64,000 nucleotides of DNA from Adineta steineri. Lineage: Eukaryota > Rotifera > Eurotatoria > Adinetida > Adinetidae. Location of the stretch: the NCBI GenBank assembly GCA_905250115.1, contig CAJNOI010000013.1, forward strand, positions 141,422 to 205,421, given 5' to 3'. The notes under the pieces are model-generated. The model was not told the DNA's origin. It was given only the letters and a program-made list of their open reading frames with translations, and searched no databases. Both the position numbers and the translations under genes were made by a program. Positions 35,983 through 48,291 of this stretch are shown piece after piece (position 1 is the stretch's first letter; the number at the start of each line of letters is the position of its first letter).

Positions 35983-37454
35983 ATTTTGAATAAAAAATGT
36001 ATGTGTCTTTTTTATTTTGCCAGATAATAGATATATGTATCTTAAAAGAAAAAATAATTTGTTTTTTCTTTTTCTTTGTATAACAAATGTTTACAATCAA
36101 AATAAATATTCCTAGAATAATAATAAATGCAATTAAAGAGAATAAATAAAAAAAAGAAAAAGAACTGTCAAACATAAAATCTCTATGGAATCAAAATGGA
36201 AAACAAGATATAGTGTTGATTTTTACAAGTTTGATAGTTACTATGTCTTCTGATGAAAAGAAGATATTAATTGGAATCGATCATCTGATGTGTTAAAAAT
36301 AAAACATATCTACAGATCATGACAGACAGAAGCGTCTTCAGGGAAATAATATATGAATTTATTTTTAGCAATTATAGTCTAGATAATATAGACATATGAT
36401 ATTGTCTTATTGGTTATTTTATCCCTCGAAAGAACTAAAAAAAGCAATGCTTAGATGTAGTTCATATCAAATAATAGTTGTTAATGTTCACCTCATCTAT
36501 GATGTCAAGAGTAGCATGTTTTCGATTCATTACTTGATATGTAAAGTATAAAAATTAAAAGCAAGCATAATTCAATTTTTGACTGAGAACAAAAAACACA
36601 CCGCATCTCGATTTTAATAGAAAGTTCTAATTTTATTCAAATAAAAACTCATTCATTACAAAGTACCATAGACATATATCATTCAATAAAAGAACTTTTT
36701 ATCTCTATTGACATGCTTTTTAGTTTGTAATTATATTTACATACATATATTTCATGTTAATAGAAGAAATGATATTTAATTTTTTTTATTAAAAATAGTA
36801 TTTATACTTTATTGAATGAATGAATGATAAACTTCCTAAGCACATTGTATATCCTTCTTATCGAAATTTATTATCATAAACTCTAGACTCATCAACTTGA
36901 TAATTGACATTAAGTAAGCTGATTTAAAGTAATAAACATAATGAAAGATTTTATATTCCATTATAAACTTAATCTAGAAAATATCAATTATTACTAAAAA
37001 TTCTCGATGAATTTATAGATTCTATCGATAGATGGTAAACATTGATTGTAACAATCTTAAAAGCTTTTTTATGAGTGAAGTAGGAAAGTAAGTATATATA
37101 ATCGAACAAATAAATGTGTGCATTTAATTTGAATAAATATATTTAGACTTATACGTGCCTAACTTACAAAATTATGTGAGATATTAAAATCAACTTCATT
37201 GAACTATATATTAACGACATCTATTTTCGAATATTCTTCCAGTAAGAAACTTGGAATGATAACGTTTTTCGAATTTCCCAATTCTTTCAGTTCATACATA
37301 TGTAAGATATGAAATAATTCATCTAGTATTAGAGGTTTTTTTCCTATCCGATCATACGAATTAACTAGCGCTACAATCGATGTTATTAAGAATCGAACAT
37401 AACGCCAATCGATTCATTTCTTCTAGCCACATCAACGTTAATACTCATCTTTAG

Positions 37455-37485
<31 letters not shown>

Positions 37486-37809
37486 TAAGAGAGTTTTGAA
37501 TGATATGTGAGTATAGTGACAGTGACCTATTGATGATATAGAAAGAGAAATCATTGGAGAGTGTAATAAATTTTCTTCTCTTCTTATTTTTCTCTCTCTC
37601 TGTGTTCTGATTAAGAAAATACTGTATCTCAATTTCATCGTTAACCAAGGGCACCTTTTATTTTTTTCTCTCTCTGTTCTCTCTCTCAATAACATAATAA
37701 CAACACAACGTTAATTTGTTTCTATTTACGTTTTTAGAAAAATCTGCGTCATTTGAATAAAATTTATTTTATCTTTCTTTTAAGTTGATTTAAAGAAAAA
37801 TAAACAAAT
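35983..37809. other. 1.8-kb intergenic region upstream of lamin
   Basis: AT-rich, no gene. A (TA)n(GA)n microsatellite occupies 37456-37485, with CT-rich echoes at 37590 and 37666. 3' splice-like sequences at 37726-37738 and 37770-37785 suggest a 5' UTR intron or leader site for the lamin gene. Confidence 0.5.
37456..37485. repeat. (TA)n(GA)n microsatellite
   Basis: Alternating TA run passing directly into about eight GA units, about 330 bp upstream of the lamin start. Confidence 0.85.
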
Positions 37810-40199
37810 ATGGCTACGCGATCTTCATCATCGTCACGAACTCGAAATACTTCAGCAACAAGTTCTAGTGGTTTAAATCTGTCCCGTGCTCAAGAAAAAG
37901 AACAATTAGAAACACTTAATAATCGTTTGGCTGTTTATATTGATACTGTACGACGTTTAGAACACGATAATAGAGAATTAAAAGTATAAACTTTTGAATT
38001 TGTTTTTTCTAGAAAAAAATAAAATTTTTTGACTTTATTTAGAGTGTTATTGAATCATATACTGATACATATGAAGTTGAAACATCGAAAGTTAAATTAT
38101 TATATGAACGTGAACTTGAAGATGCAAAAAAATTAATTGAAGAACTTGCAAGAGATAAAACACGTTTAGAAATTGGAGCTGAGAAAGCTGATGCTGAAGC
38201 ACAAGATGCATTAGCTAGGTAAGTTAAAAGATATTGAGAATTTTATTTATAAATTATTATTATTATACTTTTAGACTTGCTCGTAAAGAACGTGATCTAC
38301 GTTCTGCTGAAGGTCGACTTAAACAATATGAAACCGAAATTGCTGAATTAAAAGCACGTAATGAAGCACTTGTCTATGATAATAATCGAAAAACAGATGA
38401 TAATGCAGTAAGTATGAACTTCCGATGATTATTTTCATAAACTTTACATAGAAAAATATATCGGAGATTAGTACTATTTATTTTGTTTGATCTAAAAAAA
38501 GACCTTTATGGAATACTAATGAAGTGATTAATATATGAGGATCAAAGTGTAGTAGATGAATATAATCAGTTAAACATTCATATACAATGAGAGTGTTATT
38601 CGTTTGCATTGCAGACTATACTTCGTATCATATATCTTAAGTAGATCTTTCAACAGAATGATGTTAATTCACATCGCTCATCGTATATCTTAACAATAAT
38701 ATGAAGACAATTTTTTTCTTCTTTTGTACGTCTTCACTCATTCAATCTTCTGATTTCGTGAACAAACAACTTTGTTTGACTAAATTTATTGATTTCTTTT
38801 GTTTATAGAATCTACGTGGTCATAATGGTGATCTTGAAAAGCAAGTAAATGCATTGAAACGTCAACTTGAATCTGAAACTCTTCTTCGTATTGATCTTGA
38901 AAATAAAAATAAAACATTACGTGAAGAATTACAATTCAATCAAGAAGTCCATGACACAGTAATTAAATCATAGAGTTTTTTTGTTGTTGTTTATTTTATT
39001 TTTATTTTAGGCTATTGATGAAATTCGCCGACACAAACGTGTAGAAGTAAGATCATTTGACGATGGATTACGTCAACAATATGATGATCGTTTATTACAC
39101 GAATTACAACAATTACGTACGCAAACTGATCAAGAAATGCAAGCATTACGCGATGATATAGCTTCACAATATGAAAAAAAAATTGAAAACTTAGAAAATT
39201 CAATTCGTCGAAATGCTGATCAAGTTGGTTCATATAGAACTGATGTATCATCCTATCGTGAACGTATTGAAGATATAACAAAATCTCGTAATGCTTTAAA
39301 TGATAAAGTATCATTTCTCGAACAACGTTGTCGTGATTTGGAAGATCGTCTTCATCGTTCACAACAACGACAAGATGAAGTATTAGCTGAACGTGAAGAT
39401 GAATTACAACGTTTAAAATTACAAATTGAACAAATGCAAATTGATTATCAAAATTTACTTGATATTAAAATTGGTCTCGATCGAGAAATTGCAACATATA
39501 GAAAATTACTTGAGTCCGAAGAAGAACGGTAAATAAAATAAAATACATTTAATTTTGAAATCTTCTTTTCTTTTTTTAGACTTCATATATCTGGTAATTC
39601 ATCTCGTATTAGCAGTAGTGGTAGTGATATTTTATATTCAGATATTGCTAGTACAACAGCAACATCGACTCGTGCATTTGATAATCGTTCACATGCATCA
39701 CGTAAACGTCCTCGTTATGATTCCGTTGAACGCCCATCAGTAAATACACAATTACTTGATGGTATTAATATAATTGATGATGAAAGTTCACATCCAAAAT
39801 TTGTTCAATTAATCAATAATTCAGCTCGCGAAATGGCTATAAGTGGTTGGGTACTTAAACGTAAAGTTGGTTCACAATCATATGAATATAAATTTCCAAG
39901 AGGAATGGTTTTAAAAGCTGGTGCAACAACAACAGTAAGAGAAATTTATATTTCTATTGATTCACAAATGAAATTTTATTATAGATCTGGAGTTCGGATG
40001 TCAATGATATCTCTGTTGATCCACCAACGAATTTAAAATTACGTACAAATAAATGGTTTACAACTACGAATGAAAGTAAAAAGACAATTTTAGAAGATAC
40101 AGATGGACACGTAAGTTAATTACTTGTTTTTACTCTTCTGTTTAATAAAACTAATTATTTATTTAGGTCGTTACGGAAAAGACAGTTACCGTCAAATAA
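37810..40199 (+). CDS. Nuclear lamin (intermediate filament with lamin-tail domain)
   Basis: Eight exons: 37810-37983, 38043-38218, 38275-38407, 38809-38958, 39011-39528, 39580-39934, 39985-40110, 40167-40199. They join to 554 aa. A Ser/Thr-rich head with an SR-rich patch precedes the rod, which starts EKEQLETLNNRLAVYIDTVR (coil 1A). It runs through heptads to the helix-termination motif, here LDIKIGLDREIATYRKLLES. After the rod come a basic nuclear localisation signal (RKRPRYD, about 425-431) and an Ig-fold lamin-tail domain from about 446: SAREMAISGWVLKRKVG, KFPRGMVLKAGATTTIWSS, TNKWFTTTNES. These show a nuclear rather than cytoplasmic filament. The protein ends VTEKTVTVK with no CaaX box, so it is unlikely to be farnesylated by this isoform. 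Confidence 0.93.
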
Positions 40200-42861
40200 A
40201 AGGTTGATAATTTTAATGTATTTTTTTTCCTTGTTGGTTTATGTGTAAAAAATATTGCTTATGTAGTAGTCTTTTTGATAAAAGTTTTTTTTTTGTATTT
40301 GTTATAGTCTATTCAAGATGTTTTTGTTTTTTTGTGCAAGTGGAAAGAAGATGAAGCAAATAGTATTTTTTTTCCTATGCACACATTTATAATCTTATTT
40401 TGGTTTTTCTAATATAAACTCTGTAGTTTAACCGTCCTCTTTCTTTTCATTTTCGCACTGGTTAAGTTTCTGTTTTGTCTCTTTTATATTCGAAGCATTT
40501 GTTATAGTTGTTTTTTTCTTGTCATGGTCTTTTTCTATCTAGTGAAATTAAACATTGCTCAAAAAAAAAGAATCGAATATTATGATAACCTTGATTTATA
40601 TGTGTCATTTTATGAAGGCGATGAGAATATCAATCACGAAACGATAATCATTGATGACAGATGATTAGAATATGTCCTCTTCTTCTTGATATATGTATAT
40701 TTGATAAAAAAAAAAGAAAAACGAATATAGATCTATGATTTTCCACCCATACACGTGGAGCATCCCAAATTGTTAATTATATATTATATATCTTTTCTTT
40801 GTTCATATAAATTTTGATTTTAACAATTTTTTTTTCTCCTATCAAATTGATGATGAAAAAAGATAATGAATGAATGAATGTATGAAGATGCATGTTTGTA
40901 TGAAAAATAAAATTACTACAGTTAAATGGTCGCTTTGAATACATATGATTGATTATAGTTTAATGAAAAAAAAATGTTCAAGGAGTGCGACACAACATTG
41001 TCAAAAACAATATTTTGATGATCAAAGGGTATGCGCGTATAGACGATGATCATAATAACAATTAATGATTGACGTTGGTTGAAAGAAAAACTATGATGAT
41101 AGGATAAGGTTACTGAAGGAAAAATTAATAATTCTGTCGAGACAGACACATAATTAATGGGGAAATATAGATTGCTATCTTACTATGAATTACCACCGAC
41201 TCATTCCAATATTGTTTATACTTAGATTACTGTAGTGATGATCGTTCTATGACGTGTTATTGCATTTTTATGCAAATATCTAGAACATTTATAAACTGAT
41301 TGTTAACCATTTTTGTGGAACGAACAAGCATGTCAATTGTATCAGTTTGTTAACATATTTCGTGTGTCAATTATGAATATTGGCAATATGTTATCATATA
41401 AAATTAGATTTATCTACAAAAATATAGAAATCAATGACGTGATTAATATGAAACTTGATATAATGTGTGAAGAGCAATAAACACATAATGATCCAAAAAC
41501 GAATCATAGATATATAAATGCTAGGCAGATTTCTCTATATTCGAAAACAATGAATAAATAAAGGTGAGTGTGAATGAATAAAGACAAAAGGATGATTACG
41601 ACTATATCTAATTATATCCTAAGAATATTCTTTTTTTTATATTTAGTGTATAGGATTGATTCTTCGATACATAATAATGCGATGTGTTTAGTCACATTTT
41701 GTATATTCAGTTTGATTAGCGGAAGGGTCGTTGTCCATTCCTGTTTATATTGGTAACAAGTTGTTTGAGCATATAATCCAATAGGACACTTTGTGCAATG
41801 TATAACCCTTAAGTGAATTGTATAATAACCTTTTGAACGTATTTGACATTTGATCTGTTCATAGAGATCTCTATAAGAATCTGAAGGACATAGGTGAGGT
41901 AATTGACTTAGATAAAAATAAAAATTTCTCGGTGACTATCGAATATCGTTAAAAGCACCAGGTCATGTACTATACGTTCATGAAACTGAAGTAATTTCTA
42001 ATTTATGAAAAATAACGAAAACAATTGAAAGTATTATTATGACATATTTTCCTTCGAACAACATGTCATTGTTACTTGGAAATAAATATTTATTCTCATT
42101 CATTTTAATTAATGTGTAGTATACTCGACAAATACTATTAAATATTAACTAATAATAAAAGAATGGTAAATATACATGTAAAACAATTCTATAAAAAGAC
42201 TTAACATACAAAAAACCAATCGCTCATTATTATTAAATATAAATTATCCATTATTCTGTTTCTGTAGAATCCAATAAGTTCAACTGATATCTACATTTAA
42301 TCCAAGTTAAAATATCGGTTATTCCATTATCAGTTGTGCTTCTATTTTTCATCCTAGCAATTGTATTATTAAATGTTTTAAGAGACTTTAACGATGACCT
42401 TTGTAAATCTCATACAGTTACTCTAGACATTATCCATCATTATTAATGTATTTAATAGTTCAAAAGATATGCATTCTCAAATTGAAAGCTATATATCGTC
42501 TTCCTTAAAGTACCATTTTCAGCGGCAACAGCCACAGTGGTTTGTCGATCAACATGGTATATAGCAAGATCATGGTTTACACCATTGACATCTTAGTGCG
42601 GCTGTCAAGATGGTATAAATATCATGCAAACATATCCCGATATGATCGAAGATTTTCAATGTACAAGTGATGCAATGCGTCTTTTAGAATCTAAGAACTT
42701 GTTCAATATCGAATAAATTTCATTCATAAAACATATTATAATTAGTGAAATGAATTGACAATATATTAGAAGAATTTATTAGAGTAATCATTTAATATAA
42801 TCATATTCTTATGAGAATCAACAACTAAGAATCTATTATATTCTTATCCGCTTGATAATCT

Positions 42862-42937
42862 AGAGTGGGTGTGAGCTGTCAATGTGGATATTGTATCTTT
42901 TTTCATCGCGTCGACGCCCACATTCACCCTTACACAC
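42862..42937. repeat. G-rich hairpin related to the 22.5-kb element
   Basis: agagtgggtgtgagctgtca at the left pairs imperfectly with cccacattcacccttacaca at the right. The left end and a shared gatatt..gtatc block match the first 70 bp of the element at 22539, so this looks like a solo terminal copy. Confidence 0.5.
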
Positions 42938-43768
42938 TTATGAAGGATAGTTTTCTAAGAATTACCATAACAGTATCGAAACACAAAAATTCATAATAAG
43001 ACATATTGCGGAAGAATATGAATTTCAAATTTTTATTACTCAGTCCACCATCATTTGTTTTCCATTACATAGAGTTTATTTCATTTATAAACTAATCACA
43101 GCTTTATTCATTAAAAATGATGGAACTAAAACTAATAATATTATTATTTGATATATTATTGTTTTATATATTATTGTTTTATTTATTAATGTAATAATAA
43201 TAATTCTATTGTTGTTAGGTAATATATTAGAGAGGAAAGAAAACTTTCCTTCTTCGATCGAAATAATTTACATACAAAATAAAACAATTAGGCTCATAAA
43301 TTTTATTATCCTTTTCTCTTTTTGGACTATAAATGCTTGCATTTTATGTATCTAAATATACAATAATAATTAGAAATGGGATGTTTAATAAATAACTATT
43401 CATTTGAAAGACTTAGTTTGTATAAATAATACATAATAATTGAAAAAAGTTATTTTTAAATCATGATTACTAATCCAAGTATTTATCTAAGAAACTAATA
43501 CTTTTTCTTATCTTTTGTATATTATATTTCGATACTTATATAGAATATATATAATGACAATCGTAAATATAGATTGTTTTATACGATTATTATAAAATTG
43601 ATAAAAACAAAAATTTCGTATTTCAAGTGTTTTCTTCATAATACAACAATAAACTGAAGTATGAGATACTATTAAATTCAAAGATAGTTTACTGAGTGGA
43701 GAAAATTCTATATTAAATGAAAATTTATTTTAAATATAAATATTTATTACATAAAGGTTTGATAACAT

Positions 43769-43930
43769 CAGTGGCGGATCTAGGATTTTGAAAGGGGGGG
43801 GGGCGATTTTGGCTAAAAGCTATTTTTTGAGTCTAATCGAAGTAGTGTGAACCTATTTTTGCTGTGAAAAATCAAAAAAAATTCGGAAGGGGGGAGCGAT
43901 GGGGTGATCGCCCCCCTAAATCCACCACTG
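43769..43930. mobile_element. hAT-like MITE with a G run
   Basis: A 162-bp element. Inverted ends are CAGTGGCGGATCTAGGATTT on the left and AAATCCACCACTG on the right (reverse CAGTGGTGGATTT). It is flanked by an 8-bp duplication with one mismatch, gataacat (43761-43768) and gatgacat (43931-43938). The CAGTGGCG start is typical of hAT MITEs. Internal G8-10 and C6 tracts also pair. Confidence 0.85.
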
Positions 43931-44556
43931 GATGACATGTTAATAAAATCAAAAATGATGGATCTGTTTATTATATTTATATGAAGAGTTTCATTTTATA
44001 TCGCATATATTCAACAGCATATTTTTTAAATCTAAATATACACTGTCAGATGTTAGAAAATTCTATATCGGATATTTTTATACTTGAAAAACAAATATAT
44101 TCATCAACTCTGTGACATTTTTTCTTTTTATAAAAACTAATATTATGAATATAATGCCTAGAAACTGAAATTACTTTCGCACTGTGTGATATCCAATACC
44201 TTCTATTTAAAAATGAATACGGCCTTTTTTGTTGTTGTTGTCAATCGTATAACAAAGGTGTCGTTTACAGACCTTGTGCTTCTACCTATTCAATTCATAA
44301 TATTCTATACATGCCTCACAAACACAATAATATTTGTTTAGAGCAAATAAATGACGTTTGGTACGTGGTAAGCTGCTTATTCATTTCATCAGTAACTTTG
44401 TCGTCATATATCATATATATAGAAAAAAAAATAATGATTGGTGCAAAAACCAAAATGACTAAATAAAAGGAAAAAAAAAGTCGATTCCTTTCAGGTGTAT
44501 ATATATATACACAAGTGAAGGTAAAGCATGTCATATATTCAGTAAAAATATATACA

Positions 44557-44989
44557 ATGCCGAACGGTACACTTGAAGTTATTGTTGCTGCAGGTCGTCG
44601 TCTTAAAGACGAAGATACAATTGGTAAAAACGATGCATTCGTTGAAGTCTATTTAGATAAAAAGTATAAACAACGTACAACAACTATTTCAAATACGAAC
44701 GATCCAGTTTGGAATGAACGATTTAGTTTTAATATTCATGGTGAAGATTCAATTCATTTCGATGTTTATGATGCTGATATTGGTGATACTGATTCAATTG
44801 GTAAATGTAAAATAAAACTAAAACATGTTTTTGATGATGGTAAATATGATGAATGGGTTAAATTACCATCAATGTTCGGTTTATCATCTCATGGTGAAAT
44901 TCATGTTATTATGAATTTTCGAGTAAGTCATATTTAAACAAAATAATTATTCATATTATTTTCTTTTCATTACATTTTAGCCATCATAA
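44557..44989 (+). CDS. Small single C2-domain protein
   Basis: Exon 44557-44922 plus a 9-nt last exon (44981-44989, Pro-Ser-stop) give 124 aa. The whole protein is one C2 domain: LEVIVAAGRRLKDEDTIGKN, DAFVEVYLDKKYKQRTTT, NDPVWNERFSFNIHG, HFDVYDADIGDTDSIGKCKI, GEIHVIMNF. Ca2+-ligand aspartates are present in both loops (K-D-E-D..N-D and D-A-D..D-T-D), so Ca2+-dependent phospholipid binding is expected. Stand-alone C2 proteins of this size resemble plant elicitor-responsive and fungal C2 proteins. No other domain is present. I start at MPNGTLEV; the open frame extends upstream to 44515 but that part is not C2-like. Confidence 0.88.
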
Positions 44990-46449
44990 TCAATACAACT
45001 GACGAAACATTATATAGACAAAAACAATTCCTATCTAATTCTATTCTTATCTACATGTATTTAGTTTTTCAAACAAGTCTCTCTAATAATAATATAAAGG
45101 AAATCATGACATAAAATATTTAAACTCTTCGATATCTTCATGCTAGTCTAACGAATTACTTTGTTAGAATGACAATATTCATTGTTCAAATAGTTTTAAT
45201 GCAAAGCATATTGACGAGCTGTTCATGCTGCAAACAAATTGTTGTTTTAGTAAATATGAGTATTGTAATACTATACAAAACTTCGTGCTAGAATTAAAAG
45301 AACAAATTTATTCAGTTAATTTGAAAAAATAAAACAATTAAATCAATAATGAAATTATAAAAGAAAAATTTGAGCTCACACACTATCAACTTTAATCCGA
45401 TTGATAATTCACGTTATACAAATTGACAATACAAAGTTTATTAAATGTTCTCTTAAAATCCATGAAAGAATTTTTCTCTTGAATGACACATTCTTTTCAT
45501 ATTCAGCCTGCACCAGTTAATTGACTGAAATATAATACTTTTGAAAACAAATACACGTTTTGTGACGATTAATTTCAACATATAATTATATTTTCTGTTA
45601 ATGCGTAAGGGAGATCAGCGATAAAGAGAAATTAAATGGTATTTTTGATATAATCAATCCTATTTACGATTTTATAAATCAACACAGCACACAAATCAGA
45701 ATCCATAAAAGTCATATTTATAAAAAGGTGTCATTTAAGTGGTCAGTAGAATTATTGAGTAGTCAGTAAAGTAATGATTGATCAGCGAATTATTGAAATG
45801 GTCAGTAATTAATTTGATAAGTTCATAATAAAATTTAAACGATCAGTAAATAAAATGGAATGGAAAGTAAAATAAATGTGGGAACTTCGGATTTTATCCG
45901 AGAGTTATGTGTACTGCAAAAAGTGTATATGGGAATCTAGGGATATATCAGTATTTTTGTAATAACTCGAGAATGGCTCGGCCAATTAGGCTCATCTTCG
46001 AACTCAACGAGATCTTGATGAGACTGAATTGTGTAGAAAATTTCATAAATATCGGCTTAGCCTTTCGAAAGGTATTGGATAAATGGACGGACGGCCGGCT
46101 ACACTGACCGATTCTAGAGTGTACTCACTTTTTGAGTACACAAAAATATAAATTTGTGCAAAGATGGTCTACTTTTCTTTTTCTCACTGCTACTTCCACA
46201 AAATCTACTGACCATTTTTGAATTGTTTACTGATTTTTTTGAAAACTGATCAATTAATATATTTACTGATATTTCATTTATTTTACTGGCAGCAAAACAT
46301 ATTCCGTTTATAATATATAGCTGACAATAAGCATAATTAGATGGTGAAAATTCGTATATATCATTTATTTTAATCTCGTTTATGCCTACATAGTTTATTT
46401 TCTATTTAATAATTTTTATTTTCTTTTTTTAAAAGTAATAAAATAAAAA
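44990..46449. other. Intergenic region between convergent C2 and ART-TPR genes
   Basis: 1.5 kb, holding one repeat element (45741-46292). No gene is supported. The frame at 45907-46107 lies wholly inside the element and shows no family resemblance. Confidence 0.5.
45741..46292. mobile_element. Element with inverted arrays of a TCAGTAAA motif
   Basis: The left flank (45741-45850) has five copies of ggtcagtaRa-like motifs. The right flank (46203-46292) has five copies in reverse (ctactgacc, tttactgat, actgatc, tttactgat, tttactggc). The centre is less AT-rich and includes gagtgtactcactttttgagtacac and ggacggacggccgg. Clusters of a short motif pointing inward at both ends are typical of transposase-binding subterminal repeats of non-autonomous DNA transposons. 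Exact ends and target duplication were not resolved. Confidence 0.5.
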
Positions 46450-48291
46450 TTATGATTTCATCTTTATTAAGTCAAAATTGCTTTGATATTGTTTAAGATA
46501 TGGATTCGTTGGTGATAATGAACGTTTTGCAATCTCTATTGCACGTTTACAAAATGGAGTTGCATTCGAATATTTTTGCATATTAATATAAGCCATACCA
46601 ATATTATTGTTCGACATAGCTAGATCAGGATGATTAGGAGAAAGAGTTTTTTGTCGAATTTCAAGTGCTTTTTCATGAGCTGATAATGCTTCAGGATAAT
46701 TACCCATGTTATAATATGCTAAACCGATATTATTATATGACATAGCTAAATCAAGATGATCTGCAGGATTCATCTTCTGAGAGATTTCCAATGTTTTTTT
46801 ATAGTATAAAATTGCATCTTCATACTTTCCTTGATAATCTTTGATCCATCCAAGTTGATGATAAATACCGGATTTTGCATAATCATCTGATGTTTGTTCA
46901 AGCATTCCTTTATAAACCTGTTGAGCCTTTTCTAATTGATTCATTCCAATTGAAAACATACTGAATCGTCCCCATCCTATAGATTTTGGACAAGTTTCTT
47001 CATATATAGGTTCAATTAAAGTATGTAGTTGTTGATTATCAGTAGGACTCATTGTTAAATGTACTTGCCAAAGACGATTAGTTTCACCGATTGGTTTAAT
47101 ATCACGAACACGAAATACCGAAGACATCGAGAAGAGATATTCATTAGCTGGTTGTTCATCCTGACCGATTTTATTAATTAAAGCAAATGGTGTTGTTAAT
47201 TTCAAAGGATCAAATGTTATAGCAAATAAAATTCCAATCTGATCAGGCGTTTCCACAACATGACGAGCAAAATTAAGAGCTATATTTGAATCTTTCGTAG
47301 CAAATAGAAAATTATTAAATGAAATAAAACCATTTTGCGTATTCTTTATTTGTTCAAAATCGGTCTTACACACGCCTTGACCACGATAAACTTTCATTAA
47401 TTCTCCAGAATGATTCCGAAATTGTTCTACATATAATTGTTCAATTTGACGATGAATATCACTAATAAAAAAATCCATTTTGATGATCAGTTTCATATCC
47501 ATTGTTTTTAGAGCACGATTAACCATTGATTTTAAAAAGCAATTATCTGTATACCACCAAATTGGTGTTTTTTCGCGATATGTTTGTTTAAATCGTTTAA
47601 TATTATTTAATTCTTGTTCATTTTCATGATAGATTTCTTCACAATATTTAATAAATTTTGTAAAATGTTGTTCATCAAATTGTATAGTAGATAAAATTTC
47701 TTTTAGAACTTGAGGACATATAAAAGAATAAATCATTTGTTCCATCGTATTCTCTGAAACTTTAGTATTATTTGTCGGCATATAATTCATACTAATTGCA
47801 TTATGTTCACATTTTTGTACTGATTGTTTAAGATATTCACAAATTGGTACTGTATTACTAAAAATTCCTTTAATTTTTTTCCAATTTTGCGCCCATTTTT
47901 TATACGGTTTCCGATCGTCACAATAGATATATATAGAATCTATATGCAATCGATCATGAATTTCTGGAACAAGTCGTTGACATAATGGACCGGAAACAAT
48001 TACACAAACTTTTTCATTTTCAATTTTCTTCAGAAAATTAAGACATTCATCATATTCGGTAAATGTTTTGATACTGTTAATTACATGCCGAAATTCTGTA
48101 ATAGCACTGCGACAAAAATCGTTTTGGTTTTCATCAATATTTTGATCCAACCAGACAAGACGCACATTTTCCGCCACAGGAATATTAGTGTGTTGATGTT
48201 TATTGGTACCTTTTGAAGACTTTGAGCTACGTTTACTTTTCTCTTTATTAATAACACTACTCATAGATGATGTTGACTTCTGCTTAATCAT
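46450..48291 (-). CDS. Receiver-like module, ADP-ribosyltransferase and TPR protein
   Basis: A single exon of 613 aa. Residues 1-40 are a basic, Ser/Lys-rich tail. Residues 43-160 are the module also found in the EI24-like protein (VRLVWLDQN, VCVIVSGP, IDSIYIYCDD, KKIKGIFSN). Residues about 255-412 are an arginine ADP-ribosyltransferase-like domain with the R-S-E order: Arg303 (VYRGQG), Ser324 (GFISFNNFLFATKD), Glu384 (ANEYLFSMSSVFRV). The EXE motif reads Ala-Asn-Glu, so the first Glu is missing. In this family that residue governs arginine specificity, so target or activity may be altered. Residues about 470-600 are three kinesin-light-chain-like TPRs (YEDAILYYKKTLEISQKMNP, MSYNNIGLAYYNMGNYPEAL, MSNNNIGMAYINMQKYSNAT). 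Intronless ART-TPR proteins of this layout are numerous in bdelloids. The cellular role is unknown. Confidence 0.88.
   Translation of the reverse strand: MIKQKSTSSMSSVINKEKSKRSSKSSKGTNKHQHTNIPVAENVRLVWLDQNIDENQNDFCRSAITEFRHVINSIKTFTEYDECLNFLKKIENEKVCVIVSGPLCQRLVPEIHDRLHIDSIYIYCDDRKPYKKWAQNWKKIKGIFSNTVPICEYLKQSVQKCEHNAISMNYMPTNNTKVSENTMEQMIYSFICPQVLKEILSTIQFDEQHFTKFIKYCEEIYHENEQELNNIKRFKQTYREKTPIWWYTDNCFLKSMVNRALKTMDMKLIIKMDFFISDIHRQIEQLYVEQFRNHSGELMKVYRGQGVCKTDFEQIKNTQNGFISFNNFLFATKDSNIALNFARHVVETPDQIGILFAITFDPLKLTTPFALINKIGQDEQPANEYLFSMSSVFRVRDIKPIGETNRLWQVHLTMSPTDNQQLHTLIEPIYEETCPKSIGWGRFSMFSIGMNQLEKAQQVYKGMLEQTSDDYAKSGIYHQLGWIKDYQGKYEDAILYYKKTLEISQKMNPADHLDLAMSYNNIGLAYYNMGNYPEALSAHEKALEIRQKTLSPNHPDLAMSNNNIGMAYINMQKYSNATPFCKRAIEIAKRSLSPTNPYLKQYQSNFDLIKMKS

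Larger units (their letters stand above)
40200..44556. other. 4.4-kb gene-poor region
   Basis: No supported gene. Contents are the lamin 3' UTR, a small G-rich hairpin (42862-42937) and a hAT-like MITE (43769-43930). Remaining open frames are short and low-complexity. Confidence 0.5.

Noticed and set aside
45907..46107. 66-aa frame downstream of the C2 gene
   Set aside because: Lies entirely in the repeat element at 45741-46292 and resembles no protein.
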